A stretch of 64,000 bases of DNA from Omphiscola glabra (lineage: Eukaryota > Mollusca > Gastropoda > Lymnaeidae), in NCBI GenBank assembly GCA_964017045.1, contig OZ024808.1, positions 31,464,013 through 31,528,012 on the forward strand, read 5' to 3'. Made by a program: the position numbers and the translations under genes. The notes under the pieces are model-generated. The model was not told where the DNA came from. It was given only the letters and a program-made list of their open reading frames with translations, and searched no databases. Positions 12,199 through 24,189 of the stretch are shown here, in pieces. The number at the start of each line of letters is the position of its first letter. Position 1 is the stretch's first letter.

Positions 12199-12415
12199 GC
12201 TGTCTCAGAGAGTTCTCTGGAAAAATACATTTCATGACAACCTTGAACTTTACTAGACCCAATGTTCTTCATTATAACTTTTGTTTTCTTCTTTTTCTTT
12301 TAATATCCTTCTTCTGTTTAACTTGGTATTAAAGCAAATAATTGATTTTCTCATTTACACCAAAAGATACTTTTCATCTCGTTATCAATTTTAAAATCGA
12401 TTTCTTTAGTAGCCC
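12199..12415 (-). promoter_or_regulatory. Conserved upstream region of lectin gene 1
   Basis: The sequence upstream of the first exon still aligns with that of gene 2 (20962-21180). The best-kept stretch is about 12365-12412, matching about 21131-21178, which both contain GATACTTTT and a run of AT-rich sequence. Upstream of that the two genes stop matching. I see no convincing TATA box. It is probably the promoter plus 5' UTR, by position only. Confidence 0.35.
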
Positions 12416-12744
12416 ATGGAGCTATGTGCCACAACGAGAGCCATGATGTCTTTTAAACGCCTCACAGGGTAAATAGCTTTTTTAAAAAAAAGTACATAAG
12501 AATTAGCGTCGGTGCAGTGCATGTTGTATGCACCACCAGAGAGTATATTATCAAATAGTAAGAACAATCTACTGCTTTGTATAATTTGAGTTGGCATCAT
12601 TTAAAGATCCACACAGTTTCCAGTGGTAGAACACGTACATGTAAATATATAGTTGGTCAAAGTTAAAATGTGGTTAAACTGTTTGTCTTTGTATAATCTG
12701 TGTAAGGCATCAACGATGCTAGTGAGTTAAATAACTGGAAATAT

Positions 12745-13045
12745 CCTGTGACATGGAACTTAAAGTTTTTACAATGACATGGAACCTAGAATTAAGACTG
12801 TGACATGGAGCCTAAAATGTGTACCGTGACATCGAACCTAGAGTTTTAACTGCGAAATGGAACCTAAAGATTTTACAGTGACATAGAACCTAAAGTTTCA
12901 ACCGTGACAGGGAACCTAAACTTTTTACAGTGACATGGAACCCAGCGTTTCAACTGTGACATGGAACCTAGAGTTTCAACTGTGACATGGAACCTACAGT
13001 TTTTACAGTGACATGGAACCTAGAGTTTGAATTGTGACATGGAAC
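12745..13045. repeat. About 26-bp minisatellite, about 11 units
   Basis: Degenerate units around GTGACATGGAACCTAGAGTT, 5' of lectin gene 1. Confidence 0.9.
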
Positions 13046-13174
13046 TGTGACACTGGGATTGTCTATGTGACAAAAAAAAGTTCTCAATTATTTCTTTAAA
13101 AACAGTGAACTGTTCTCGAAATAAAGATTTTCTGCAGGTTTGAGAGAACACCTCATGGAAATGAATTTCGTATT

Positions 13175-13415
13175 GCAACATGAAACTCTGCTTGTCTATG
13201 ACATTGACATGGATATGCATGACGACACTCGGCTTGTCTATGACATTAACATGGATGTGCAAGAGGAAACTCGGCTTGTCTACGAAATTGACATGGATGT
13301 GCAGTCTAACCTCGGCTTGTTTACGACATTGGCATGGATGTGTAGGCGAAACTCCGCTTGTCTACGACATTGACATGGATGTGCATGCTAACCTTGGCTT
13401 GTATATGTGGTATAC
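13175..13415. repeat. About 39-42-bp minisatellite, about 6 units
   Basis: Units with GACATTGACATGGATGTGCA and CTCGGCTTGTCTA. Two overlapping spurious ORFs arise from it. Confidence 0.88.
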
Positions 13416-13427
13416 TTTTTCCATATA

Positions 13428-13665
13428 GTCCCTCCTGTCTATGTGGTCTATAAGCCCATATGGTCTATTGGTCCATGTTGTCTATTTAGTTTCTGTGGTC
13501 TGTTTGGTCGATGTGGTCTATTGTGTCTATGTGGTTTATTTGGTCATTGTGGTACATGATATTTATTTAGTCCATGTGGCCGATGTGGTCTATTAGGTAA
13601 ATGTGATCTATTAGGTAAATGTGGTCTAGTAGGTACATTTGGTCTATGTTTTATATGTGGTACAA
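13428..13665. repeat. Degenerate TATGTGGTCTATT repeat
   Basis: Short units (9-23 bp) of the type GGTCTATGTGGTCTATT, strongly diverged. Confidence 0.75.
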
Positions 13666-13761
13666 ATAGATGTATTGTCTCTGTTGTCTGCTAATATTCC
13701 AAATGAACCGATACTATTTCAAGCTGGCACTAGTTATACTGGAAAAATTGCTTGAAATCTA

Positions 13762-13852
13762 TTGTCTAAACATTGTCCAAGGACATAGCCACCATTGTCT
13801 AAATATTGTCCAAGGACGTAGCCACCATTGTCTAAAGCCCGTAGCCACCATT
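13762..13852. repeat. 32-bp minisatellite, 2.5 units
   Basis: ATTGTCTAAACATTGTCCAA then GGACATAGCCACC. Confidence 0.85.
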
Positions 13853-14844
13853 ATATTTCATTGGTTTCACATTTTTATTGACACAAACTTTCATTGCACC
13901 AATGAGTAATCACTTCCATATTTGATATAGATCATAAATATGTGTAAGTTGTATGGTAGTCTTGTGCATTACGGTGTCGATAATTTTATTGTTTTTTCCG
14001 TGGCAAAACATTTTCATCAGGATGCATTTCACAGGGATATTGTTTTGCATGAAATTTCAACACTGTCTTAGTGACAATATGTTCGTCAAAATCTGATATA
14101 GTTTTTCTATACGTTATCTATGCATTATGTACATATTGTACACATATTTATGAAGTACTATGTTCATGTTTCATATTAGCAGTAAACAATTGATAAAGGA
14201 TCTTGCGTTTTGTAAGTTCAAAAAATAAAAAATTAAATGTTTAAGAGTAGAGGAAGTGTTTTCTTCTTGTTCATCCTTTGTAGCCGCCATCTTGTTTTCT
14301 CTATGTTATGTTGACAATTTATCTGCGCAGAATATTTTCTGTATGTTTGTGAAAGAATTATCTATCGAATGTTCAAGATTAGAATGTTTATTTATTTAAT
14401 AAACCAATAAACCAAATTGCGTATCTTCAACAACTATTTAACGAGAGATCCTGCACATTTTTATGTGTTTGATTTTACAAAGATATTTAAAACAATTACC
14501 TCATGAATTGAATTGTATTTTTACACTTTTATTTGTATTTCCAAATGTTTACAAAAAGTTAACATTGACAAGAGAGATGAGCTGTAAACAAATGAGATGT
14601 TAACATAGACTGTCGACTTTACGTCGGTTAGATACTGCAAATTTGTGCCCAACGGCAACATTTATTTAATAGGCCACACATGGTCTGTTTGTCACAGGAT
14701 GACTTCTATGAATCAGCTAAGCATTGTTGGTAGGGGAGATGGCTTATTTGATATGAGGAAACCTAAGAGCATGCTGCTGGCATCCGTCCGTCACAAGGTG
14801 ACGATGGTATGGAATTCGCATGATTATCATTATAGCAAATGACT
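13853..14844. other. No recognised feature
   Basis: AT-rich; no supportable gene. Confidence 0.55.
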
Positions 14845-15122
14845 CCAAGGGAACATCATGTGGATGATACAGCTTGGCACCAGTGGCGTCGCAGGAGTTG
14901 CCGGAATGTTTCATTGTATCAATGTCATCCGCCTACGGGACTCCATCTCCGGGTTTGAATTCCTCGTTTCCTTCTCTTAGATGAGTTGCCGTCCAAGGTT
15001 AACGAGTCCCATCCACACGGGGTGCTGGTGGTGTTTTTGCTTGACTGGGCTTTGGCTGGGATTGAACTCCTGACCATCAGCTTGAGATTTGCTCAGTTTA
15101 GACCACTCGGCCACCCAGCAGA
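14845..15122 (-). mobile_element. tRNA-derived SINE
   Basis: On the minus strand a tRNA-like head carries an A box TGGCCGAGTGGTC (15113-15101) and a B box GGAGTTCAATCC (15070-15059), about 31 bp apart, followed by a body with CTTGGACGGCAACTCATC and GGAGATGGAGTCCCGTAGG. The same body recurs on the plus strand at 52856-52943. The A/B boxes suggest pol III transcription; it is not a functional tRNA because the head is not cloverleaf-complete and runs into the SINE body. Confidence 0.8.
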
Positions 15123-15780
15123 ACATGACAACATAAATAAACATGCCCTTATGGAGAGTTTGACAAAATATTACCTACCAATCGCACTTGTAATAATCAT
15201 TTTAAAAAGTTTCTCATTAACCGCAGCTTTCGGGAATTGTATTTCGTGAAATCATTGTCCATATATTTCAATCATCTTCCCCTGGAAAAACAGAAACAAC
15301 TTATTTTTGAGAGGTTTGAGCTGAGTGGGGCTGAACATTTATTAAAATGTGTTTTTTTCGGCAACGATTCTACGTGCCAAGTTTCAGCTCGATAGGTTGA
15401 CGGAAAGTGGGCCAATTAGTCGTCCGAAGATTCTGACACCCAGCCAGAAAGGCACGAACAAAAGCGTATTAAATATAAAGGATTTAAAAATGTTTCATTA
15501 CTCGAACATTTTAGAACAATAAATCTATGAGATAGGACGAGGATTAATCAAACGGACTTAAGTTTTGAAATGATGGCTTAACGTCTCAATGTCTTTAGTC
15601 TATATTTGCATAATTATAGTTATTAAAGTTGCTTGTTATTTACGGAGAAATATGTTAGCGTAAAACGTGATCTTGTTGTTTTTTATTGCAAATCAAATAC
15701 ATTCCAAACATTTGTTGTGCTTCAATATGAGCTGATGTGGTATGGCGATCAACATTTATCAACATTCATCAACATTCAAC
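15123..15780. other. No recognised feature
   Basis: AT-rich sequence with only short ORFs. Confidence 0.55.
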
Positions 15781-15781
15781 T

Positions 15782-15960
15782 AAATCCAAACACGAGGAAA
15801 GCTAATCCAACCACGAACCGAGGACCGCCAAACCAACCACGAAGCGAGGACCGCCAGACCAACCACGAACCGAGGACCGCCAGACCAACCTCGAACTGAG
15901 GACCGCCAGACCAACCACGAACCGAGGACCGCCAAACCAACCACGAACCGAGGACCCATA
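15782..15960. repeat. 24-25-bp GC-rich minisatellite, about 7 units
   Basis: CCAACCACGAACCGAGGACC then GCCAGA/GCCAAA; near 60 percent GC in an AT-rich background. Confidence 0.93.
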
Positions 15961-16595
15961 TTTCGAATAATTTGCAGGTTGCAAAGAAAAGTTCGTGAGA
16001 TTTCATAATCTAAAATTCCGCGTTTCATGTGCATATATGTTTTAGTGTTTTAACATATAGTCCTGGTGGTGTGGGGTAACATGGTGTTTTAGCGTAAAGG
16101 TAGTTTGGTGCATACTAATATAGTATTTTAACGTATGGGTGGTTTGTTGGTTAATAATATAATATTTTGACTTATATTTATATGTAGTTTGATGAGTAGT
16201 AATTTAGAATTTTAACATTGAAAATTGAATGCAATTAAAAATCTGATCATTTTTCTACATTTTAAACATATATCCCATCCATGGATAAACATGAAACATT
16301 ATTTGGTAGGATGAACACAAATATAATCATATTCTGGTCAATATTTGAATATTTATCACAGGATTTCAAACAGATGTATTAAACATTACACTGTATTACG
16401 AAAGAACACTACGACCAGACCAGACATTTTTAATGTCACGGTAAATGAGAAAATATGGGTGAAATTTAAAACAAATGGTTTTGATGCCGTTTGATTAATT
16501 GTTTTTGTATTTGAACAAATATTGAAGGCTTAAAAAACGAATGTAAATTACTACAACAAATGTATTGAGTTAAAGGTTTTGAAATAAATGATAAC
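15961..16595. other. No recognised feature
   Basis: AT-rich. A weak AGTTTGGTG.TTAATAT repeat lies at 16070-16220. Confidence 0.5.
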
Positions 16596-16599
16596 TGAG

Positions 16600-16890
16600 C
16601 TATTTATCTACGGGATTGAGTCTTTATCTACGACATATCAACTTTATCTACCGCCCTGCCACTCTATCTACGGCCCTGCGAATCTAACTACGACATTCGG
16701 TCTCTGTCTACAGTATTGTCTGTATCTACAGTATTTTGTCTCTATCTACGGCTTTGTGTCTCTATCTGCGGCTCTATAACCTTAATTTATGCTATTGCTA
16801 TTACCTTATCCATACTATTGCCATGACCTTATCCATACTATTGATATGACCTTATGCATGATATTTGTATGATCTTATCCATGCTATTGC
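16600..16890. repeat. Two adjacent degenerate minisatellites
   Basis: 16600-16780: about 16-21-bp units of the type TCTATCTACGGC. 16785-16890: about 23-bp units ATGACCTTATCCATACTATT. Confidence 0.8.
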
Positions 16891-17004
16891 GTCCCTTAAA
16901 GCCTCTAACTTCAAATTAGTATAGTTTGAATTTAAGTAGTATGACATCAACCGGGATATCTAAATAAATGAATTACATTTATTTTTATGTCGTTAATCTG
17001 TATC

Positions 17005-17130
17005 TCTCAAAAAGGAGAGTTTGTTTTCTTTATATCTCTCAACAAGGAGAGTTTTTATATCTCAACAAGGAGAGTTTGTTTTCTTTGTATCTCTCAACAA
17101 GGAGAGTTTATATCTCTCAACAAGGAGAGT
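17005..17130 (-). repeat. Minisatellite derived from the stop-codon end of lectin gene 2
   Basis: About five copies of a unit containing CTCTCAACAAGGAGAGTTT (plus strand), spaced 20-32 bp. The innermost copy is the last codons and TGA of exon 4 itself (17110-17130), so the array grew outward from the coding end into the 3' UTR. Confidence 0.8.
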
Positions 17131-17495
17131 TTGTCTTTTCACAAATAAAGGGATAATCCGAATCACAGAAGTCGTCGTCTAACTGCGAGCCACACCCAGT
17201 CACGCAATCTTGGCGCCCTCTGGCGTCGTCTGGTTCAAAAGCGAACGCTTGCATCGTCAGTGGGTCAATCTGCTGATGGTCTTCTGACCATACAAATTGA
17301 CCCTCTTCTTCAAGGTCGTCCAACCCCATCCAGGTCCACCCAGAGGCCATGCTAGAGAAAAGGTCGTATTCCCCAGGTGTCTTTGCCACGTACAGATGTG
17401 AGTCCAGACACTGACACGTGACAGAAGCTTGTGTGTAGTTGACAGGGACGGGAAAATATGCAGCAAATGTGGTCAAGTTGTTGTAGGAATGTACA
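17117..17495 (-). CDS. Lectin gene 2 exon 4 (C-type lectin domain)
   Basis: 379 nt, exactly the length of gene 1 exon 4. Acceptor is GGCATTATTATTTCAG. It contains WTWMGLDD, WSEDHQQ, EPDD, QLDDDFC and FICEK motifs and ends NSPC-stop. The stop end is the seed of the short array just downstream (17005-17130). Confidence 0.85.
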
Positions 17496-20400
17496 CTGAA
17501 ATAATAATGCCAATAATCCTTGACAATAATGTGATTAAAACCACTGATTTGACATGTGTCAAAAAAGAAATGAAATTGATAATAGAGAATAAGTCACTTA
17601 ACACAACATCACGTGATAGAAATGATAGATCTATAAACTCGTTTAAGCTTAAAATAACTTGGAAAGTAAGACAATTTTGTTTATTCCAGTTGTTCTCTTT
17701 AGAATTTCAGTTTTTTCTATCGTCCACTTGGTTTATTAAAAATTCTACTTTAGGGACTTGTCACATACCCGCACTTCATATTTGTAACATATGTTCTATT
17801 GATATTTAATCTCCATTTGTTTGTTTACAAACAATGTTTAATCACTGTTTCTTTAGAAACAATGTTTGATCCATGTTTAGAAGCAATGTTTGATCCCTGT
17901 TTAGAAGCAATGTTTGATCCATGTTTAGAAGCAATGTTTGATCACTCTTTGTTCAGAGATAATGTTTAATCGTTGTTAAGAAACAATGTTTAATCCCTCT
18001 TTGTTTAGAAACAATGTGTAATCCCTTTTTGTTTAGAAACAATGTTTAATCCCTTAATTCCTAACTTGTTTTTAATGGAAAAAGAATGCATTATTATTTA
18101 AGAAATGTTTTTTTTTTATTTAATCAGATTAATTATTCTTTTAATGCATTTGGCTCTTGTGTGATTTTACAGTACTCTCTAAGCTCATCTTAATTTCAGT
18201 AATAATTTAATTTTTTTTAAATGCCATCTGCTAGAAAGACAATGTAATAAATGAACTATAGTTGTACCTGAATTCTGGGTAACTGTCACAGCTGTCTGTC
18301 ACATAGAGGTCCCCCTCTTTAGCACTAGGTGGCAGCTGGGACGTACTCACACCAGATCCTGGTGTACAAAGTTTTGTGATTTTATTGTACATGAAACTAT
18401 GACATGTCTTTCGGTACCTGTGAAGTTGGGATTAAAAACTATGACATCTCTTTGGGTGAAATGTGGAGATGTGACTACAAATAAGGAATCTAAAATAGGC
18501 ATTTATTCTTGGAATCAGTAAAACAGACTCGAAATCCAAGCAAGAAAATCGATTTGTTTGATATCCATTTGGTTGTTATCGTTCTGTTTGATATTGATTT
18601 GTTGATATGACTTTGTTGATATAGGTTCTGGAAACATAGCCGCTTAATAGCAGATACATTTATTTATCAAAACTATACATTTGAAGACATTCTATGCTGT
18701 TTTCGCAAGGGTAAAATAAGTGTGTGCTGCATAATATAGGGTAAACTATATATGTACTACCTACTATATGGTAAAATAAATATATGCTGCATACTCTAGG
18801 TTAAAATAACTATGTGCTGCAATGGCTATCGTAACATAACTGTATGCCGAATACTATGGTAAAACAAATACATGCAAAATACTCTATGAAAAACTGCTGC
18901 TACACACAAGTGAAATGTAACGCCCCCCCCCCCCCCCACTTCACCTGAACACTGTTCCCGACCAAGTGAACTGTTTACCCAATAATTACTTGAATAGAGC
19001 AGGATTGTAAAAGATCTTCACTCTTCATGGTGGGAAACGACATAATTGATCTTGTACTTTGTGCTCTTAAATCATACAACATGTTTATTTTATCAAAAAT
19101 CAAAACGAATTATTTCTATTAAATGATTTGATGATTGACATTTTTCATTTTCGAAAGTAACCTTTAAAAACGTGTATTTTTCATGCAGTTTTAACAACTA
19201 CTGAGAGATAAATAAGGAAAAAATTGAGAAATAACTTTTCTTGTCCTTGTCACAAGATGAACCATACAACGCAACAGTAACCATACAACGCAACAGTAAC
19301 CATACAACGCAACAGTAACCATACAACGCAACAGTAACCATACAACGCAACAGTAACCATACAACGCAACAGTAACCATACAACGCAACAGTAACCATAC
19401 AACGCAACAGTAACCATACAACGCAACAGTAACCATACAACGCAGCAGAAACCATACAACGCAGCAGCAACCATACAACGCAACAGTAACCATACAACGC
19501 AACAGAAACCATACAACGCAACAGTAACTATACAACGCAACAGAAACCATACAACGCAACAGTAACCATACAACGCAACAGTAACCATACAACGCAACAG
19601 AAACCATACAACGCAACAGTAACCATACAACGCAACAGAAACCATACAACGCAACAGTAACCATACAACGCAGCAGAAACCATACAACGCAACAGTAACC
19701 ATACAACGCAACAGAAACCATACAACGCAACAGTAACCATACAACGCAACAGAAACCATACAACGCAGCAGAAACCATACAACGCAACAGTAACCATACA
19801 ACGCAACAGAAACCATACAACGCAGCAGAAACCATACAACGCAACAGAAACCATACAACGCAACAGTAACCATACAACGCAACAGTAACCATACAACGCA
19901 ACAGTAACCATACAACGCAACAGTAACCATACAACGCAACAGTAACCATACAACGCAACAGTAACCATACAACGCAACAGTAACCATACAACGCAACAGT
20001 AACCATACAACGCAGCAGAAACCATACAACGCAGCAGAAACCATACAACGCAACATAAGTGTAACCGTACAAATATTATGAAAGATGGCCCTTAGTTTAG
20101 TCACATTATCTTTCAAATTACAACTCTTGATACAACTGATAGTACAGCTTATCATTGATTACTTAAACATTATATCTTGATACAGCAGATAGAATAGCTT
20201 ATCTGTAAATACTAATAATGTACCTATTGGTAAATCTGATATAACTTTTGTCTATGAGGACTATAACATTACCTCTTTGTACAACTGACAGCACACATTA
20301 TCTGTGACAACCATAACATTACCTCTTTGAACAATTGACAGCACAACTTATCTGTGACAACCATAACATTACCTCCTTGTACAACTGACAGCACAACTTA

Positions 20401-20961
20401 TCTGTGACAACCATAACATTACCTCATTGTACAACTGACAGCACAACTTTTCTGTGACAACCATTACATTATGTCTTTGTACAACTGACATCACAACTTA
20501 TCTGTGACGACTATAACATTACCTCTTTCTACAACTGACAGCACAACTTATCTGTGACGACTCGTTCCAGCCTGGTCCTAACCTCACAGGCCCACAAGTG
20601 GTAGCCATTTTTTTCCTAAATAAATTCGCACCAAAATTTGGTGTGGCTTGTCCTTGTACATACTTGAACCTTACAAAACCTTAAAAAAGATATGAACTTC
20701 ATATGAAATGTCCAGTCAAATGATTAAAAATGCAAAATTTTATTTTGAAAAATTCGAAAAGGCAAGAAAATACCAAATAAATATTTGTATGCTCTAATGG
20801 ATAAAATGGATCAACTTCTACATTCTTTATTCTCCTTTTTTCATACTTTATATATACCCATTGAATTCTCAGCAAATCCACTAATCCAATTGTATTTGTA
20901 TCGTATATCCATGATCGGTATACTCACATAGCGTAAGCAAAACTACCGTAGCCAGTGTCAT
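17117..20961 (-). CDS. Lectin gene 2: secreted PAN-like + C-type lectin protein (4 exons)
   Basis: Four exons: 20928-20961, 20523-20679, 18268-18417, 17117-17495, joining to 720 nt (239 residues plus stop) with phases 1, 2, 2. Residues 1-12 (MTLATVVLLTLC) form a good signal-peptide core. The PAN-like cysteines match gene 1. The CTLD has WMGLDD, WSED, EPD (201-203) where gene 1 has QPD, and LDDDFC. EPD is intermediate between the classical EPN (mannose) and QPD (galactose) motifs, so ligand preference may differ between paralogues (inference). This is the cleanest copy: one good exon-3 acceptor, consensus donors and no frameshift. Introns are 248, about 2100 and 772 nt; the second holds the 19-bp array and the donor-derived array. 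Confidence 0.75.
17818..18060. repeat. 24-28-bp minisatellite, about 10 units
   Basis: TGTTTAGAAGCAATGTTTGA then TCCC, in intron 3 of lectin gene 2. Confidence 0.9.
18268..18417 (-). CDS. Lectin gene 2 exon 3 (PAN-like, second half, and linker)
   Basis: 150 nt between acceptor AATCCCAACTTCACAG/G and donor TTCAG/GTACAA. It encodes YRKTCHSFMYNK, the linker and DSCDSYPEF. The neighbouring upstream 42-bp unit (about 18440-18475) has lost its acceptor AG, leaving a single working site. Confidence 0.75.
18690..18900. repeat. About 33-bp degenerate minisatellite
   Basis: Five or six units around TATGTGCTGCATACTATAGG and TAAAATAA, in intron 2 of lectin gene 2. Confidence 0.75.
19259..20054. repeat. 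19-bp minisatellite in intron 2 of lectin gene 2
   Basis: About 42 units of AACCATACAACGCAACAGT with A/G and T/A point variants (CAGCAG, CAGAA). Because 19 is not a multiple of 3 the minus strand reads through in all three frames, producing long cysteine-rich spurious ORFs. Not a gene. Confidence 0.95.
20120..20522 (-). repeat. 50-bp minisatellite built from the exon-2 donor of lectin gene 2
   Basis: Units of about 50 bp carry the last bases of exon 2 (plus-strand CTCTTTGTACAACTGACAG) and the donor (CATTACC). Five or six units (20262-20522) are well preserved; 20120-20260 holds older diverged units. Four units keep a GT donor, while the one next to the real exon (about 20473) has lost it. 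Extending the exon into the array would hit TAA at once. Confidence 0.85.
20523..20679 (-). CDS. Lectin gene 2 exon 2 (PAN-like, first half)
   Basis: 157 nt, one codon longer than in gene 1. Acceptor follows ATCTTTTTTAAG and donor is AAAGAG/GTAATG. It encodes FVRFKYVQGQ then ATTCGPVRLGPGWNESS and ISCAVSCRK. The 50 bp around its donor are tandemly repeated downstream (20120-20522). Confidence 0.7.
20928..20961 (-). CDS. Lectin gene 2 exon 1 (signal peptide)
   Basis: 34 nt, ATG to phase-1 donor CTAT/GTGAGTATAC. It encodes MTLATVVLLTL, with Cys12 completed by exon 2. Same length and phase as gene 1 exon 1. Confidence 0.72.
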
Positions 20962-21180
20962 GCTACTGAATACTTTCTCCTCATGTCACATTACTAAGAG
21001 AAATTGCAAGAATCTAGAGACGATGCTCTTCGTTTAAAAACCATTTTTTAAATCTTTTTTTCACGAATGTTTCCGTGTTAGTCTTAGTACGAGATCAAAC
21101 ACATCACATGCAATTGTTATCACTTAATTGATACTTTTATCCCATTATCAGTATTGAAATTGATTTTTGTCAGTGATCAA
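20962..21180 (-). promoter_or_regulatory. Conserved upstream region of lectin gene 2
   Basis: Aligns with the region upstream of lectin gene 1 to about 21178 and then diverges. The gene has a hydrophobic first exon directly downstream. No TATA box is clear. Confidence 0.35.
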
Positions 21181-22764
21181 GGAAACTATTTCATCCCAGA
21201 CCACGAGAAACCATCTGTTACCCGCCCTTTCGATCCCAAGTATTTCGGGATCCGGTATAAAAGTTTTCACACTAAAATAAAAAAATAAGATACTATTCTT
21301 TTATTGATCCAAAAAATGGATTTTTTGTTGTTGCATTGTACAAATACATTTTAGCACATAAAAATACATACATTAAAATGTCGACATTTTTCAACAAAAA
21401 CAATTTGAACACAAGACATCTACATTAAATTATTTCTCTATTGTAAAAAATGCCATTCAGTGAGCCCCATTAATCTTAACAGGGACTTATTAGTTCTCAT
21501 TTAGATTTGTGACTTTTGGTGGAGCACGCTGGTAAATTCGTACAGATTGAGGAACAAATGCATTTTTATATGTTTCAGTCCTCGCCATGAGAGAAAGAAT
21601 TCGTCCCGAACGGACCGATGCTAAGTATCTGTGATGAAGTTAGTGGGATTTATCATAAAAATGTGTTTATTTTTTACAATAACAGTTGTTTTTTTCAAAC
21701 AAAACGGAATATGGTTCACGGGTCATTGTTAACAGTAGTGGCTGTTGCAGACTTTAAATATATTATATATAACCGGTATATTGTTTTCGCGGGAATCATG
21801 GTTGGTAATGGGCTGAGCAACAGATATAGTTTTTGCATTATTACTCTCGTCGTGTCTAAACTACGATGACAAAAACTCTTACAGGTGATAAAAAGTTACT
21901 GAGACCTGAGATAAAAATACAATTTCCATATGTGGAATTTGCAACTTGCATATGAAAAGGCATTAAAACAATTCTTTCTAAGTTACATATTTAGCGATAC
22001 TCCGACTTTACTGAAGTATTAGGATCAGCAGAGAGTTAAGTGAGTTAACAGACCAATGAAAAATGTCAAGTGAGCTAACTCTTGAACAGACCAATAAAAA
22101 CTGTCAATAAAGAAATAAATATTTAATTATGTTAATATATCCAGTTACTTTCAGAGTTTTCCGTTGAAACATTTTAATGGAGGCAGTCATACCAAGCTTT
22201 AAGTGTTTGTGTGGGGGGTGGTTGTGGTTGGGGGAAGGGAGGTCACGACTGAAATGAAAGTGATATTCTGATCTGAGTAGACATTTATTATTAAAACCAT
22301 ATTTCGGTTATTCCTATTTCCTTGCTTAATTGCTATGTTTAATAGAATAATAATTTACACGTCATTCCCCCCCCCCCCCCCAAATCTGACCCCAGCACAA
22401 ACTTTAGTTGTTAATTAGTTAGGCGGTACAACAAATATTTCTCTGCCTTAGGGAAAGATTAATGTATTTCTTTCTACCCGTTTTCGTATTTTTAGAATCG
22501 GAAATTTAAAAGCTTTATTCTGTATAAGTTGTTGCTTTACGTCCAGTTATAAATAGTATTCCGATGGTACACGCCTCAATTTGTCAATGTAAAAATAATG
22601 GCTCATAGATCAGCTATCTAACTTAAAAAAATGTAATTTTTTAGACCCAATGAAATCTTAGTAATTTTAAGATATGTTGTTTGTAAGTTCGATAATCTAT
22701 CAAAGAAAATAAGCATATATTTGTTATTAAGAAAGAGTTATTCCCTTTTTAATTTATGTCTTAT
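21181..22764. other. No recognised feature
   Basis: AT-rich with a G-rich patch (22205-22245) and a poly-C run (about 22367-22381); no supportable gene. Confidence 0.55.
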
Positions 22765-22880
22765 ACTAATGTTCAGGTCATTATGAATTTAGTGTTTTTT
22801 AATGTTCAGGTCATTATGAATTAAGTGTTTTTTAATGTTCAGGTCATTATGAATTTAGTGTTATTTAATGTTCAGGAAAT
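22765..22880. repeat. 37-bp minisatellite, 3-4 units
   Basis: AATGTTCAGGTCATTATGAA then TTTAGTGTTTTTT, just left of duplication block A. Confidence 0.9.
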
Positions 22881-23679
22881 TAAAAAAGCTGTGTTGTAAT
22901 GTGTTTGAAAGAAAGCTCAAAGGTCACTCTTCTATTCGATCTTCAATGTTATTTGAAAATGCATATATACGATGAACAGAATCTGCTTTTATTTGAGGCC
23001 ACAACAAACTGTTTTATTTTAAATATTTTTTAGCAATTTGATTTTTTTAAAAAGTACTTTAGGAGTCCCAAGAACCCCTTTAACCATATATCCGAAACCC
23101 TGCAGTGCCACCCCAACTCCTTTCCTAGAGATAAACTATGTACTGCCCAAATTGAAAACCATTGTAACAGTTACGGCATCAATGGATCTGGATCGCCACT
23201 TTGAAACGCTAGTGGTCGAAATTAGTACGATGCTAATTGCATGTATTTTTTAATATTTTATTTTTAGCAAAGGGGAGACAATTTTTGACAACCCCCTTTT
23301 AAAAAAAGGGTTTTTAGCGTTTGGTGGGTTTAGGGTAAATCAAGGAGCTGTGTGCCCCACACTCTACAGTCGCCAATAAATCGGGTAAATCCTATTTCAT
23401 AGTAACATACAACACTGCACGCTACACACTAACGAACTGCATCTCTTCAAATTGAGGTCAAGATCTATACGATGGACTAAAACAAATGTTTACAGGAAAT
23501 TCTTATACTTGCGTTGGTTACTTTAAATAGGTTTCCAAGGAAACCAGTAGGACCAAGGAATAAACTGCATTACATAGGCAAAAGTTAATGGCACACTGAC
23601 TAAACATTTTAGAGGAAAGTTTCAATTCTTTTGTAAGAACTGTATTTTAGCAGCTATCATATTTCTTTTAAATTTTCAG

Positions 23680-23705
23680 CGACAAAATTCAGACGTGAAA
23701 TAACG
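23680..23705 (+). other. Candidate 5' UTR microexon of GIMAP copy A
   Basis: 26 nt bounded by acceptor TTTAAATTTTCAG and donor GTAAGAG. It contains CAGACGTGAAATAA and no ATG. The block B copy (36167-36193) keeps both splice sites and the core, so it is probably a real non-coding exon spliced to 26921. Confidence 0.45.
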
Positions 23706-24189
23706 GTAAGAGCCCATTCTTCTATTTTGTTATAATCGTTTACATAATTAATATTCAAAATCATTAAACATCATTAAAATAATTAATCTGTAAAAGTCTT
23801 TAAAAAAGATTAATATGTAATAATCTTTAAAATAACTAAGCTGTAATAATCTTTAAAATAGTTAATATGTAGCTATCTTTAAAATAATCCATCTGTAATA
23901 ATCTTAAAAATAATTAACAGGTAGTAATCTTTTATATCATTAATCTGCTACAATTAAATTAAATATATAACGGGTAAATGGTATACTTCTAAAATTGTCA
24001 AGTTGTAATCATCTGTCCAGCTGAAATCCTTTGATTTTCATGCACATGTAAAACAAACACACACACACAAAGATAACTGGGTCTTACAAAATCAGACATG
24101 AGACACATCATACACTGAAAGTATATTATTGTAAAGAAGCAAATTATGGCTGACGATTATTGTTGTGTGCATTGATTATAATTTGTGAC

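Noticed and set aside
15059..15113. Functional tRNA gene on the minus strand
   Set aside because: A and B boxes are present but no full cloverleaf, and the sequence continues into a SINE body found elsewhere in the window.
19191..20155. Long minus-strand ORFs of about 290-300 residues rich in Cys, Val and Leu
   Set aside because: They are readings of a 19-bp tandem repeat with no stop in any frame; all three frames give the same peptide pattern.
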